Assembly (NCBI GenBank): GCA_027924645.1
Contig: BSBN01000829.1
Coordinates: 5,704,001-5,768,000 of the forward strand
Reading direction: 5' to 3'
Length of the DNA: 64,000 nucleotides
Origin: Cunninghamia lanceolata
Taxonomy: Eukaryota > Streptophyta > Pinopsida > Cupressales > Cupressaceae
Notes under the pieces: generated by a model
What the model was told of the DNA's origin: nothing
The model's database searches: none
Seen by the model: the letters and a program-made list of their open reading frames with translations, nothing else
Position numbers and translations under genes: made by a program
In this document: positions 35,590 to 48,348 of the stretch, one piece after another
How the letters are laid out: each line of letters begins with the position of its first letter
Position numbering within the stretch: the first letter of the stretch is position 1

Positions 35590-36960
35590 ACTTTTCTTGG
35601 TCATACGCAGATATGCCCAGTTTGGATCTAGATTAGATTCTACATCATCTTCCACTAGATCCAGGGGTCAAACTAGTCACACAGAAGCTCAGAAATATGC
35701 ATCCACACATTGCATTACTAGTAAAAGAGGAACTCAAGAAACTATTGGATGTAGGATTCATTAGAGCAATAGACTATCCAGAGTGGGTATCCAACATAGT
35801 GCCAGTATCCAAACCTAATGGCAGAGTCAGATTGTGCAATGATTTCTGAGATCTAAACAAAGCTTGCCGCAAGGATGATTTTCCATTGTCTAATATTGAT
35901 ATCATAGTTGACTTGACAGTAAGACATACCATTTTATCTCTTATGGATGGCTTCTCTGGGTACAATAAAATTTGGATAGCACCAGAAGACCAACACAAAA
36001 TTGCTTTCACTTGTCCATGGGGAACCGTCTACTAGAACGTCATACCGTTTGGGTTAAAGAATGTTAGAGCAACATATCAATGTGCTATGACCACTATCTT
36101 TCATGATATGATGCACATCACAATGGAGGACTATGTAGATGATATCCTTACAAAGTCACTCACAAGAGAATCACATATTGATGTACTAGAGGTCTTTTAG
36201 AGATTGGAACACTTCAAAGTCAGATTAAACCCAAAGAAATGTGTGTTTGGAGTCACCTCCAGCAAGCTATTAGGCTTCATTGTATCAGCAAATGGGATAG
36301 AAATTGATCCTACCAATGTCAAGGCTATCATGGAAATGCCACCTCCAAAGAACATCACTCAATTGTAGTCTCTACAAGGCAAGTTACAAGCAATCTATTG
36401 GTTCATATCACAACTAGCAGACAAGTGCCAACCTTTTAGCCATCTCTTCCATAAAAACATTCCATTTAGATGGGATAAGAAGTGTGAAGAAGCATTTGGC
36501 AAACTGAAGGAATACCTTATGAGTCCACCCATCTTGATGCCTCGTATACAAGGTAAACTGCTATTACTTTACATATCTCTTACACCAACAACTCTGGGAG
36601 CCCTATTAGCACAACAGAATTATGAAGGCAAAGAAAGGGCTATCTACTATATCAGTCACACATTGGTGGGCTATGAACTGCAGTATTCTCATATAGAAAG
36701 ATCGTGTCTTACTGTGGTCATAGGTCTCAAATTGGCAACAAAATGGAAAATCAAAGAGCTACATGTATATGACGACTCCCAACTAGTAATCAATCAAGTC
36801 AACAACAACTATCAGACCAAAGATGATAAGTTAATCCCATACAAGTGTATGGTCAATGACTTTAAAGAATACTTTGTGATCATCTCCTTTGAGCAGATAC
36901 CTCGCATTGAAAACAAAGTAGTAGATACTATGGAAACCATTGCCTCGTACCTCGAGATCC
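35590..36960 (+). pseudogene. E3 reverse transcriptase with fused, deleted RNase H pair
   Basis: Reverse transcriptase: VSNIVPVSKPNGRVRLCNDF, DLNKACRKDDFPLSNIDIIV, MDGFSGYNKIW, PFGLKNVRATYQ and YVDDILTKS near 36130-36156. RNase H begins (FRWDKKCEEAFGKLKEYL, RAIYYISHTLVGYEL) but after ERSCLTVV the frame jumps straight to IGLKLATKWKIKELHVYDDS. In E1 these two points are separated by about 430 bases holding the end of RNase H and the start of the second one. The join is in frame and gives a 206-codon open stretch. Stops elsewhere at about 35849, 36033, 36198 and 36366. Confidence 0.85.
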
Positions 36961-36999
36961 CAGAGAATGAGTCACAGTATGAGTTCTTTTTTGAGATAG

Positions 37000-38311
37000 T
37001 TGTACAACCAGCTTATGATCTTCCTAAAACCCATTCCATATGCCTATTAGTCAGATCTGATTCACCTTGGTATGATAAGATTTACACTTACCTCAAGGAT
37101 AACACCCTACCGCCTGACTTGTCTTCTAACCAATACTAAACATTCATTTACCAAACCTCACGTTATACCATTATTGCTAATACCCTATACTGCCGAGGTC
37201 TGGATGGTACTTTACTCTGATGTTTAGAAAGGGAAGAATCTCAAACAGCCTTATGAGACGTACATGAAGGAATTTGTGGAACACACTCTAGTGGTCCTTT
37301 TTTAGCTAAGAAAGTCATGCGTTTGGGATACTATTCGTCAAACTTGGAAACAGATTCATATCAGTTTGTGAAGAAACACAAGTAGTGCCAAATACATGGA
37401 AACCTGATACATGCACCACCTCAAGAGCTCTGACCTTTAACAACACCTTGGCCCTTTTGTCAATGGGGACTCGACCTTGTGGGAAAAATTCACCCTTCGT
37501 CATCCAACAACCACAAGTTCATAATAACTGCCATTGAATATTTTACCAAATGGATTGAAGCCATTCCACTCACCAATGTCATAAGAAAATAGATTGCCTC
37601 ATTCATCCTTAATTACCTCATCTATAGATACAGAATTCCTTCATCCATAGTCATGGATAATAGAAGACCTTTCAAGAACTAGGATGTCTAAGAGATTTGT
37701 GACAAATTAAAAATCCAACACTGTTTCTCCACCCCCTACTATCCACAAGGCAATGGCCAAGCATAGGCATCCAATAAAATGATCTTGAAAATCCTCAAGA
37801 AGACAGTCAATGATGCTAGCCGTGATTGGCACATAAAATTAAATCCCACTCTATGGGCCTATCAAACCAGTATACGCATTCCCACAAGTGCTACCCCATA
37901 TTCCCTTGTCTATGGATCAAAAGCCATCTTTCCCATCAAGGTTGAGTTACTATCCCTAAGGGTGTCATTAAAAGGTCTCATTACTGATGAAGACTACAGA
38001 GTTTCTAGATTGCAAGAGTTAGAGCTATTAGAAGAGAGATGGTAATAGACCTTTAACCATCTCAAGGCATATCAACAGAGAATTTCATGAAGCTACAATC
38101 ATAGGGTCTATCCTAGGGGTATTCAATGTTGGTGATCTAGTGCTTAAGGAAAATCACCACAATCAATAGGATCAGGAAAAGAATGATAAGTTTTAGCCCA
38201 ACTGGCTTGGTCCTTATGTCATCAGTGCTACCTATGGATCGGGGGCATATCCATTAGCAACATCAGAAGGTGAGCTATTCGATGACCCAATCAATAGTAT
38301 GCATCTTTGCT
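37000..38311 (+). pseudogene. E3 integrase
   Basis: Zinc-binding segment with VHEGICGTHSSGPFLAKKVM and YQFVKK. The core has WGLDLVGKIHPSSSNNHKFI, a second-Asp region with IVMDNRRPFKN, and the block TPYYPQGNGQA before a TAG. The long open part MILKILKKTVNDASRDWHIK at 37779-38045 covers the core end. C-terminal part degraded, ending near 38311 (NSMHLC). Stops are mainly TAG. Confidence 0.8.
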
Positions 38312-38352
38312 GATTCTATACCTAAGAGAACCCCAATGTAAGGGGGCAAAAA

Positions 38353-39739
38353 TTTTGCAAGTATCAGCCTAACTGGTGTTGTCATTGATGTCAACATACT
38401 CCTGTTGCATTGATGTCAAGGATTGGATGAGATGTGTGCTGAGGATATTGAGAAATTAGCCCTATCAGAAACAGACGTCTGTGAAGACAGTAAAGTTCTA
38501 TCAAGGAAAGATCCTAGTCAATTGAAGATCAGAGTATGCACATCAAAGGGTTTGTAGATATGTGTCTGAAGGTGCTCCAGTTAAGATTTCAGAGATCCAC
38601 ATGAAGATTTGGAGAAGCTATGTCCATATGAGTAAAATTAGTTCTGGTAGTTGTTTAGAGCTGACATAGTGGCACAAATAGGTCCGGTGAGATCTAGAAA
38701 TGCAATATCTTGCTCTGCGGATCTAGTGGCATGTTTGGCAAGCTAATGTGAATTGACAACTCAATTGGCTTGTGGTTTGGAGGTCCACAAGCAATCCTTC
38801 TAATGTGATCGTGAGGACCAACTATGCTCTTGAGGTTTTGGATGAAGATGTGAATGATTATAGTAAGTAGAAGTCATTCGGATGTTCTTGGTGATTCAAG
38901 TAAGCTTGTGGGGGTCTCTAGATTGTGTCCATTTCCTGTTGGCAGTCTGCATTAAAGATTGAGCTCGTAATTGAATATTTATCTTTGGGTGATGATGTTC
39001 TCTCTAATCTTGGCTGATTGGATGACTTGTGCATGATCCTAAAGATGTTCTACAAAGCATGGTGTGTTCCTCAAAGAAGAGTGAAGTCCCAAATATGTGT
39101 GGCCGATAGTGTAGTGATATGCATGAAGTTTTTGTAACAAGTCAAGTTGTATTTTGGTAATTGCTTTGTAATAAAATAAAGTATGTTGTGCTGACTTTGA
39201 TGATCATTCAAAGTTGATGTCATGTATAAATAAGAATTATGAAATCATTCAAAAGTATCTGGTGTAGCGATGAGAATGTGGTAGAGAGGAGAGGAGCTAA
39301 AAGCATAGCAGAGGTGTTGAGCTTAAATGGAACTGTCTCAAGCATAGTGAAGATGCTAATCTCTAGTTCAAGTATGTAATATTTATATTATTCTATAGAC
39401 AGTGTGTCTCCAATAGGTAGTGGGCCTCTTGTGAGTAGTATGCTTGGGTAGTGAGTCCTAATTGGCAAGTGCCATTTTGTTCTTTCTTATTATTTTAACA
39501 AAGAATACAATCTTGGGTTAGTCACCCCGTGGTTTTTCCCTTAACCAGGTTTTCCACGTTAAAATCATGGTGTTATATGTGTTGAATATGTTTTTGCTAT
39601 TAGGTTATTACATTATTCTTCCATGATTAAATCATTATTATGTCGTTGAAATATAAGAAGGATTTAAGTGATTAAGGAACAAAAATTTTGGTGACAACTA
39701 ATTCACCCCCCCTCTCAGTTGTCTGTCCTAAAATTAACA
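38353..39739 (+). repeat. E4 5' LTR
   Basis: 1,387 bp, aligning with 44292-45663. The first two bases are TT where the 3' LTR has TG, so the 5' terminal G is mutated. It ends AAATTAACA. Near the end lies a C-rich run CACCCCCCCTCTCAG that also marks the related solo LTR S2. Confidence 0.9.
39225..39232 (+). promoter_or_regulatory. TATA box of E4 LTR
   Basis: TATAAATA, conserved at 45168-45175 in the 3' LTR, within a block identical in both (CATGTATAAATAAGAAT). Confidence 0.6.
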
Positions 39740-39741
39740 AT

Positions 39742-39753
39742 TGGTATTAGAGC
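39742..39753 (+). other. E4 primer binding site (initiator Met tRNA type)
   Basis: TGGTATTAGAGC matches TGGTATCAGAGC at 11 of 12 positions, two bases after the LTR end. Confidence 0.88.
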
Positions 39754-39796
39754 CAAGTTCCTCTAGAAGAAGCTTAACTACTTGAGGAGATCCAAG

Positions 39797-40780
39797 ATGT
39801 CTTCCTGCAAGAAGGATTGTCCAAGGTTTGATGGAACAAACTACACTCTTTGGAAAAGCCGCATGGAATGCCACTTGCAATGTATGGGAATGCAGTATTG
39901 GAACATAACTGCAAAAGAGTATATTCCCCCAAAGAATGGTTTGACAACTCTAGATGAAATTAGATATGATGAAGATAATCTTCGAGCTAAAGAAGCCTTA
40001 CTAAGTGCCTTATCTAATACAGAGCTAACAAATGTTATGAAATTAAAAACTACATATGAAATTTGGTCAAAGTTGGAGATAGTACATGAAGGAGACAAAT
40101 ATGTTAAATGTGCCAAGCTATAAAGTCTGAAAGGAAAGTTTGAAAACCTGAAGATGTATGAAGATGAGAGTATCACTACATTTATGACAAAGGTAAATGA
40201 GCTTGTTTGTGGCATTAAATGTGATGGTGGAACTTTGGATGAAGATGAGATTGTTTCCAAAGTTCTCAAATCCTTACCTCCTGCTTACAAACACAAGGTT
40301 GCTGCTATTGAGGAATTCAAGTCTTTAACAAACATTACAAGGGATCATTTGGTTGGGAAGTTAGCTATATTTGAATGGGCTAAGTTTGGAGATGCACTCC
40401 CCAAGATTGAATCTGCATTCAAAGCTAGTGCCTCTATAAAAGGTAAACAAAGGTATGACCGATGAGAGATCTCCTCAAAGAAATTAACATGGTATGATAA
40501 AGAAAGGAAAGATCTAGAAGGGGATGAGGCAGAAGCTACTCAACTTGAAGACCTTATTGCAAAAAGAATGCCAAGAGGATCTGGTAAGTATGAAGAAAAA
40601 TTGCCCTTCAAATGTTTCAACTACAACAAGATTGGTTATTTTGCCTCAAGATGTCTGGAAAGATTTTCAAGGCCAAACCCTAATAGATCAAGATTCCAAA
40701 AGAAGTGTTACTATGTTCAAGAAGATGATGATGAAGGAGTAACAGATGATGAATCTGAGATAGGAAACATATCTGAAAGT
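39797..40780 (+). pseudogene. E4 gag
   Basis: Start at MSSCKKDCPRFDGTNYTLWK, the usual copia gag beginning around a conserved Trp. The central capsid part has ESITTFMTKVNELV and KVLKSLPPAYKH. The zinc knuckle region CFNYNKIGYFASRC near 40613-40655 has lost its second Cys and its His (both Tyr), so it cannot bind zinc normally. Stops near 40121 and 40463. Single frame. Confidence 0.85.
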
Positions 40781-42200
40781 GACTAGGTGTTTATTGCCAT
40801 CAAGGAAGAAGATCCAATGCCCATTGAATTTGTCAATCATAAAATGGTAGAAAGGGCTCTGACTGCTCAAGTTGAAGAAAAGGAAGAATGGGTCATTTAC
40901 AGTGGATGCTCTCACCATATGACTAGTGACAAGAATAAGTTCATAAATCTGGAAAGATATGAAGGTGGAGTTGTAAAATTAGGAGATAATTCTGCTGGCA
41001 AAATCAGAGGCAGAGGAACTATCTCTTTTGATGGAAAGAACAAAACTAGTGATGTTTTGTATGTTGAAGGCCTGAAGCATAATCTTCTCAATGTTGGACA
41101 GTTGGTGGACAAAGGCTATGATCTTTGATTCAAAAATGGAAAATGCAAGATCTTTGAAAGATCTGGAACTGAGATTGCATCCGGTACATAGACAAAAGGT
41201 ATCATCTTCCACTTGGTTGGTACTGGCAAAAGTTGCTTATTTGTTCAAATTGATCAGAGTTGGTTGTGGCATAGGAGAATGTGTCATGTAAATTTTGATA
41301 ATATCATCAAGATAAGCAACACTCAGGCTGTAAGAGATCTTTCAAGACTAGAGAAAACTACTAACAGTTTGTGCAAAGAATGTTAGTTGGGTAAGCAGAA
41401 CAGAGTCACATTTAAAAGTAAGGAACAATCTTCAACTAAATTTTTGGACTTGGTGCACACTGATCTATGTGGACTGGCAAGAATCAAGAGTCTACAAGGT
41501 GATAGATATTTCATGTTACTGATTGATGGCCACTCCCGGATGATGTGGGTGACTTTCATGAAAGAGAAATCTGAAGCAATTGAGAAGTACAACATATTTA
41601 AGGCTATGGTAGAAAATGAAACTAGCATAAACATAAAATGTCTCAGGTCTAATAAAGGTGGTGAATTCACATCTGGAGAGTTCATAGAATTTTATGAGAA
41701 ATATGGGATAAAGGCATAGTTATCTGCTCCAAGGACTCCACAATAGAATAGAGTAGTGGAGAGACTAGACCATCTAAGAAGCATCTAGAACCATGATGAT
41801 GGAAGCAAATGTTCCTCAAATCTATTGGAGAGAAGCTATAAGCACTGATGTATATACTCTCAATCGGGTACAAATTAGACGCAATACTGGTAAGACCCCT
41901 TTATGAACTCTGGTTTGGCATCACTCTTACTGTGAGGTATTTCAGAGTCTTTGGTAGTAAATGTTATATCAAAAGAGATGAAGATCTTGGTAAGTTTGAT
42001 GCTAGAAGTGATGAAGGAATATTCTTGGGTTATTCTACTCAAAGCAAAGCTTACTGGTGCTATAACAAGAGATTAAGAAAGATTATAGAAAGTACAAATG
42101 TGAAGGTTGATGAGATATGGAGAGTCCCTCAAGATTCTATGATTTTGAAGCAGATGACCTTAATGATATCGCATAATAAGAAGAACAAGTCCCAACTCTA
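40781..42200 (+). pseudogene. E4 protease and integrase
   Basis: Protease: WVIYSGCSHHMTSDKNKF near 40889-40942, where the family Asp of D-S-G is Tyr, so the active site is lost. Then the copia block LYVEGLKHNLLNVGQL. Integrase: WLWHRRMCHVNFDNI with the zinc-binding part, FLDLVHTDLCG with the first Asp, YFMLLIDGHSRMMWV, and IKCLRSNKGGEFTSGEF where the second catalytic Asp is Asn. Frame shifts near 41780 and 41905, the second restoring YELWFGITLT and RVFGSKCYIKRDEDLGKFDA. Several TAG stops near 41384, 41717 and 41744. Confidence 0.85.
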
Positions 42201-43958
42201 GTTCAAATTCAGACTGATCCTGAGAATCCAAAAATTCAAGAAGAGGAGACTAACTTGAATGAACCTATTGAAGAACTAGAAGTGCAAGAAGATTCCAAAA
42301 CTCCTGGGTATGTAAGACTAAATCATTCTGAAGATCAAATCATAGGAGATAAAAGTAAAGGTGTTCAAATAAGAAGAAATATTTCTTAAGACTCAGTAAA
42401 GTATTGTCTGATTTCAAATATTGAACCAAAAATAGTAAGTGAAGCATGCAATGATGAAAGTTGGATTAATGCAATGAAGGAGGAATTGATACAGATTGAA
42501 AAGAATCACACTTGGGATCTTGTTCCTAGACCTAAGGACAAAAATGTGATTGGGACTAAATCAGTCTTCCACAATAAACTGAATGAAGATGGTGAAGTAA
42601 TAAGAAATAAAGCCAGATTGGTCTATAAGGGTTATTCTCAAGTAGAAGGAGTTGAATTTGAAGAAAATTTTACTTCAATAGCAAGGATTGAAGTAGTCAA
42701 ATTATTTCTTACCTTTGCTGCCTTCAAAGATTTCAAGATGTATTAGATGGATGTCAAGTCTACTTTCCTAAATGGTGATCTAGAAGAAGAGGTATACATT
42801 GAGCAACTAGATGGATTTCAATTATCTAATCATGAAGATATGGTCTACAAGCTAAAGAAGGCATTGTATGGAATCAAACAAGGCCCAAGAGCTTGGTATG
42901 AAAGATTGGACAAACATCTTTTGAAGATTGGTTTCAACAAAGGAACTGCTAATAGTAATCTGTATTTCAAGATTGATCATGAAAATATCTTGATTGTTGA
43001 AGTGTTTGTTGATGATATCATTTTTGGAGGAAAAGACAATATGTGTAAGACTTTTGCAAATCAAATGAAAAGTGAATTTGAGATGTCTATGTTTGGGGAA
43101 ATGAATTTCTTCTTGGGTCTGCAAATCACTCAAATAAAGAAAGGAATCTTCATATCACAGACCAAATATGTGAAAGAATTGTTGAAGAAATTTGGGAAGG
43201 AAGATTCAAAGCCAATGAATACTCCCATGGCAACCAGGTGTAAACTGAGCAAAGATGATGAATCTCCTAAGGCTGATTAGAAAAAGTACAAGTCAATGAT
43301 TGGTGGACTACTCTACCTTACTCAAACTAGACCTGACATTATGAATGTTCTTTGTCTTGTTGCCAAATTCCAAGTTGATCCTAGAGAGTCTCATGTCATG
43401 GCAATCAAGAGAATTCTTAGATAACTGAAGGGAATAGTTGAGTATGGTTTATGGTATCTCAAGGATCATGATTTCTCTCTCCATGCAAATACAAATGTTG
43501 ATTGGGTAGGAGATGTGGATGACTAGTAGAGTACTAGTGGTGGTGTATTCTTTTTGGGGAAAAGATTGGTTTCTTGGCTAAGCAAGAAACAAGAGGCAAT
43601 ATCTTTGTCCACTGCAGAAGCAGAGTATATTGCAGTAGCAGGTAGTTGCACTCAAGTACTGTGGATGAAGCAAATGTTAAGAGACATCATAATAGAGTAT
43701 GATGAACCTATCACAATCTTCTATGACAACTTGAGTGCAATAAACATATAAAAAAATCTGGTGTTGCATTCAAAGACAAAACATATATCCATCAAGTTTC
43801 ACTTTTTGAGAGAACAAGTGAACAAGAATGAAGTCAGACTGGAGTTTGTGCCTTCAAAGGATCAAATTCTAGACATTTTTACTAAACCTCTACCTAAGGA
43901 GTATTTTGAGTATCTCAAGGAGAAGTTAGGGGTTATTACCCCTCTGGTTCTCAATTGA
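42201..43958 (+). pseudogene. E4 reverse transcriptase and RNase H
   Basis: After a weak spacer (42200-42440) the frame 42474-43958 is collinear: WDLVPRPKDKNVIGTKSVF, KARLVYKGYSQ, MDVKSTFLNGDLEEEVYIEQ, KALYGIKQGPRAWYERLD, catalytic EVFVDDIIFGG near 43000-43030, FFLGLQITQ, then RNase H with SWLSKKQEAISLSTAEAEYI, DNLSAINI, HSKTKHISIKFHFLRE and a C-terminal end ITPLVLN. Stops: 42744 (TAG), 43278 (TAG), about 43422 (TAA), 43524 and 43527 (TAG, TAG), 43749 (TAA). Reverse transcriptase catalytic Asp pair is present. Confidence 0.9.
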
Positions 43959-44291
43959 GATGTACTGATGTGCATCAGTCTGATGGATCCCACAGTCATA
44001 TCTTTGTGATCCGGATTGGTGTTAGGAAGCCACTACTCAGGGGGAGCAGTCAACATGATTCTGAAGTATGAGAAGTGGTTGCAAGTATGTTCCCTTTGCC
44101 ATTGATGTCAAAGGGGGAGAGAAGACATGTGAAAAACAAAAGAGGTTTTTGATCAAAGGGGGAGCAATAAAGAAAGAAAAGATATATGAATGGTTGATGT
44201 TGATAGGGAGAGCCAGTGAGGAGAATTTCTTGTCTTGATGGTCAAAATAGTTTTTCACATCATATGTTGCCATCAATGACAAAGGGGAGAT
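43959..44291 (+). other. E4 3' spacer and polypurine tract
   Basis: Non-coding. It has repeated purine-rich pieces (GGGGGAGCAG near 44040, AAAGGGGGAGAGAAGA near 44109, AAAGGGGGAGC near 44156) and the terminal tract AAAGGGGAGA at 44281-44290 next to the 3' LTR. Confidence 0.65.
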
Positions 44292-45663
44292 TGTTGCAAG
44301 TATGGACCTAACTGGTATTGTCATTAACGTCAACATACTCCTATTGCATTGATGTCAAGGGTTGGATGAGCTGTGTGCTGAGGATATTGAGAAAATTCGC
44401 CCTATAAGAAAGAAAGAAGGTCTGTGAAGACAGTAAAGTTCTATCAAGTAAAGATCCCAGTCAGTTGAAGATCAGACTACACGCATCAAAGGGTTTGTAG
44501 ATATGTGTCTGAAGGTGCTCTAGTCAAGATTTCAAAGATCTACATGAAGATTTGGAAAATTTATGTCCATATGAGTAAAACTGGTTCTGGTAGTTGTTCA
44601 GAGGTGACAAAGTGGCAAAAATAGGTCCAGTGAGATCTAGAAATGCAATATCTTGCTGTATGGATTTGTTGGCATGTTTGGGAAGCTAATGTGAATTGAC
44701 AACTCAATTGGCTCATGGTTTGGAGGTCCACAAGCAATCCTTCTAATGTGACAATGAGGACAGACTATGCTCTTGAGGTTCTGGATGAAGACGCAAATGA
44801 TTACAGTAAGCAGAAGTGGTGCGGATGTTCTTGGTGATTCAAGCAAGCTTATGGGGGTCTCTAGATTGTGTTCAATTTGTGTTGGTGGTCCACATTGAAG
44901 ATTGAGCTCATAATTGAAGATTTATCTTTGGGTGATGGTGTTCTTCCTAATCTTGGTTGACTGAATGACTTGCGCATGATCTTGAAGATGTTCTGCAAAG
45001 CATGGCATGTTCCTCAAAGAAGATTGAAGTCCTAGATGTGTGTGGCCAATAGTGTAGTGATACACATGAAGTTTTTGTAACAAGTTTACTTGTATTTATG
45101 TAATTTCTCTATAAGAAAATAAGGTATGTTGTGCTGACTTTGATGATCATTTAAAGTTGATGTCATGTATAAATAAGAATTGTGAAGTCATTCAAAAGTA
45201 TCTAGTGTAGTGATGAGAATGTGGTAGAGAGGAGAGGAGCTAAAAGCAGAGTAGAGGTGTTGAGTTTAAATGGAACTATTTCAAGCATAGTGAAGATGCT
45301 AATCTCTAGTTCAAGTATGTAATATTTATATTATTCTGTAGACAGCTTGTCTCCTGTAGGCAGTGGGCCTCTTTTGAGTAGTGTGCTCAGGTAGTGAGCC
45401 CTAATTGGAAAGTACCATTTTGGTCTTTCTTATTCTTTTAATAGAGACTACAAACTTGGGTTAGTTACCCCATGGTTTTTCCCTTAATTGGGTTTTCCAT
45501 ATTAAAATCTTGGTGTTATATGTGTTGAATGTGTTTCTGCTCTTAAGTTATTGCATTATGCTTCCATGATTAAATCATTATTGTGTTGAAATATAAGAAG
45601 CCTTTAAGTGATTAAGGAACAAAAAATTTTGTGACAATTGATTTATCTATCCTAAAATCAACA
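44292..45663 (+). repeat. E4 3' LTR
   Basis: 1,372 bp, starts TGTTGCAAG and ends AAATCAACA. It lacks part of the C-rich run present near the end of the 5' LTR, which explains most of the 15-bp length difference. Confidence 0.9.
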
Positions 45664-45668
45664 AAAAA

Positions 45669-47640
45669 TTGAAAAAAATAAAAAAAAGCAAATTTTTTTT
45701 TTTAAAATCAAAAAAATAGAAAAAAAAATCATCCTCCAGTGAAAACCTGGAAAATGGGCACCTTGGATAGGTGCCATGATGAAAACCTAGCAAACATGCA
45801 TCATGTGTATTTTTAGCTTTCGTACAAATAAAAATAAGTGGTGAAAACCTGGTAAACATGCACTACTTGTGATAAACTGCCTTCTCCATCTTTGGGAAAT
45901 CAATCACCTTGTGTCCATTCTTCCTTCCATCATTTCTCATCTATTCCATATCTGTTCCATAATAAAACACCTTATGTAACCTAACAGTAGCCCATCATGG
46001 CTTGATACTCTATCTCTTTTGTCACCTTATCAACTAAGGTCTTATACCGTATCCTATCCATAGTGTTAGCCTGGCATAGCATCTTTCGCCAATATCATAG
46101 GGTCAACACCGAACTACGTTACCTCTGCATCATCACGTAGGCAGGGCCAATGTCAATTCACCCCCAAGGCTCCATTTCCCATCCATCCCATATCTTTTCA
46201 TCTATCCTCTAGTCCATCCATGGTCCAAGTCCCCAAACTACGTTGCCTCTCCGTCGTCACGTAGGTAAGGCCATTTATCAATGCACCCCCAAGGCACTAG
46301 GTCAGTCCCTTAGGGTTCATTTTACCAGGCATGCAAGCGCAAAGCAAAGCCTGCTTCTAATGCAAAAGTCTTGACACAATGCATCAACCTATCCAAAGCA
46401 AAGAAAACATAAACCTAACACAATCAAAATGATTCTATCTAAATTATGGCAAGAAAAACACATCTAATTGCAAGAATATTTTGTGTTTGTGATCAAGTTA
46501 ACTTACAGAGTCATGATTTTTATTATTATGTCTTCCTATGCTACTTGAGGATGTCAAAAACTAGAGATGCTATGACAGGGGCATAATCATTTTCTTTTGT
46601 CTGCTATTTGTGGATTAATCTTTAGCAATGTGATGACTTTTGTCTAATGACATGATCGGCAAAAGATCATCGAGGACTTCAAAGGTCTAACATGAAAAGG
46701 GGCAATCCTTGTCTGTTGATATGCAAGAAGTACTCAGGTAATCTTGGTTTAATTATACCTCGATGCTTGTATTTAACTTGCTAAATCAAAACCCATGTAA
46801 GCAATACTCAGGTCATCTCAGTTCAATTATACCTAGATTCTTGTATTAACTTACAACATTTGGAAAAAATACCAAAATAATCACCTAATGATGAAATAAG
46901 TACTTCAAAATACTTGCAATATCAAGATTACAATAATCCATATCCATATCTATTTGCATTTCACATACCATCCATCAATAAAGATTATGTACAGAGTATC
47001 AAACAAAAGCTTGTGAGTCCTCTCGAGTCATTCTTCTATCAGTCTACTTTCTATCTATCATTGTATCTTTTATCCTTGTCTAGTCAATCCAAGCAATGAT
47101 CCAAAATGCAAGTCTATCCTTAATCCATACTGATTAAGTCAAGTCAATCTTGTCAAATGATCCAATCACAATTAGTGGTCTTGATCCTTATCTGGTTGTA
47201 AACCAACTCAATCAGTTGTAATCAACCCATTGTGTTGCATTGTCGAAATCAGACCAACACGTGCATCTCACATGACATGTTTCATTTCCTAAAATGAGAC
47301 ACTATCCTATCGTGCTGCTCTAGGGGTCTATCGTTCCCCGCCATGACAACACTATCGTATATCAATATCAATTAATTGTTGGTTTACCGCTAGACAGGGG
47401 CAATACTTTGTTTGTTCTTGTATCATTTGTGCATACTTGCTTTCTTGCTTGTGTGTGTTATCATTCTATCTTGCACCACGTATCATTCGGCTCTTTCTTC
47501 AACCATTTTCTTCATCTAACATGTTTTTCTCTTTCCTCTTCCTGAGATTGTCTATCTAATGTCCTTCTACCTTCTTCCTATCTAATCTCCCAAGGCGGCA
47601 TCCTATCATCATAACCTGTACCAGGGGCAAATTGGGGCAT
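45669..47640 (+). other. E3 3' spacer
   Basis: No gene. It opens with an A-rich run and the post-pol block: CAGTGAAAACCTGG, hairpin GGCACC-TTGGATA-GGTGCC at 45757-45775, and two more GTGAAAACCT words. A direct repeat of about 60 bp with AACTACGTT-CCTC-CGTCATCACGTAGG-like core lies at 46111-46170 and 46235-46296. AT-rich beyond. It ends with GTATC, the target duplication of E5. Confidence 0.6.
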
Positions 47641-48340
47641 GTATCTGTTGGTGATTGTTTTCATTTCTTTGCATAAAAGTATTTTTGTGCTGCAAAGCTT
47701 TAGATGATTGTCTTGAATTATTGCAGCCTTCCTCTTTATATAATTATAAAAACTTGTCTACTTTTAACTCTTTTGTTCATGCTTCTTCAAATATGAGACA
47801 AACTTCCTTCAAATTTTTACGTTTTCAGCTAAATATTTCAGATGGGTTGGGAAAAGTTAGAAAGATCTAATCTAAACATCATTTACTCTACTGAAGGATC
47901 TAATTGTTCTGTTATGCACTATGTAAATCATACAACAATTTGATCAAATCCACAGTAAAAACCTTAAATGTAAGTTTTGAGCATTTTCACAAACATACAT
48001 TTAAATTGCAAGCTCTCAAAGAAAATATTTCAAAACACAAAGAAGAGTAGGAGAACACTCAGAAGATAGATGCAGAACTCCAGATTCTATTGTATTAGAA
48101 ACAAACAGTCATACATGATTTACAATGTTGGAATGACTCTTAGTTTCATTTATCAAATTACAAAGAACTTATAAGCTTTACAGATACAGTAAGGAAACCA
48201 GACATTCCATGCACACCTTACTGCAGACAAACAGGTGACCTTCCTCTACTTCTAATCTAAACTAAGCTAAAATCCCTGTGTGTTCCTAAAAAATCCCTGT
48301 TGTAGCCCCTATTGTAAATATTACAATGTATTAAGGCACA

Positions 48341-48348
48341 ATATATAG
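48341..48348 (-). promoter_or_regulatory. Possible TATA box of E5 LTR
   Basis: CTATATAT on the minus strand. The right LTR has CCATATAT at the matching place near 58940. Weak, because the region is AT-rich. Confidence 0.3.

Larger units (their letters stand above)
38353..45663 (+). mobile_element. E4: Ty1/copia element
   Basis: A 7,311-bp element with LTRs 38353-39739 and 44292-45663, an initiator-Met-like primer site and the purine tract AAAGGGGAGA. It is flanked on both sides by AAAAA (38348-38352 and 45664-45668). Since the site lies in an A-rich run, the duplication alone is weak, but the LTR ends agree with it. Integrase precedes reverse transcriptase, which defines copia order. Inserted just after E3 pol. 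Confidence 0.9.
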
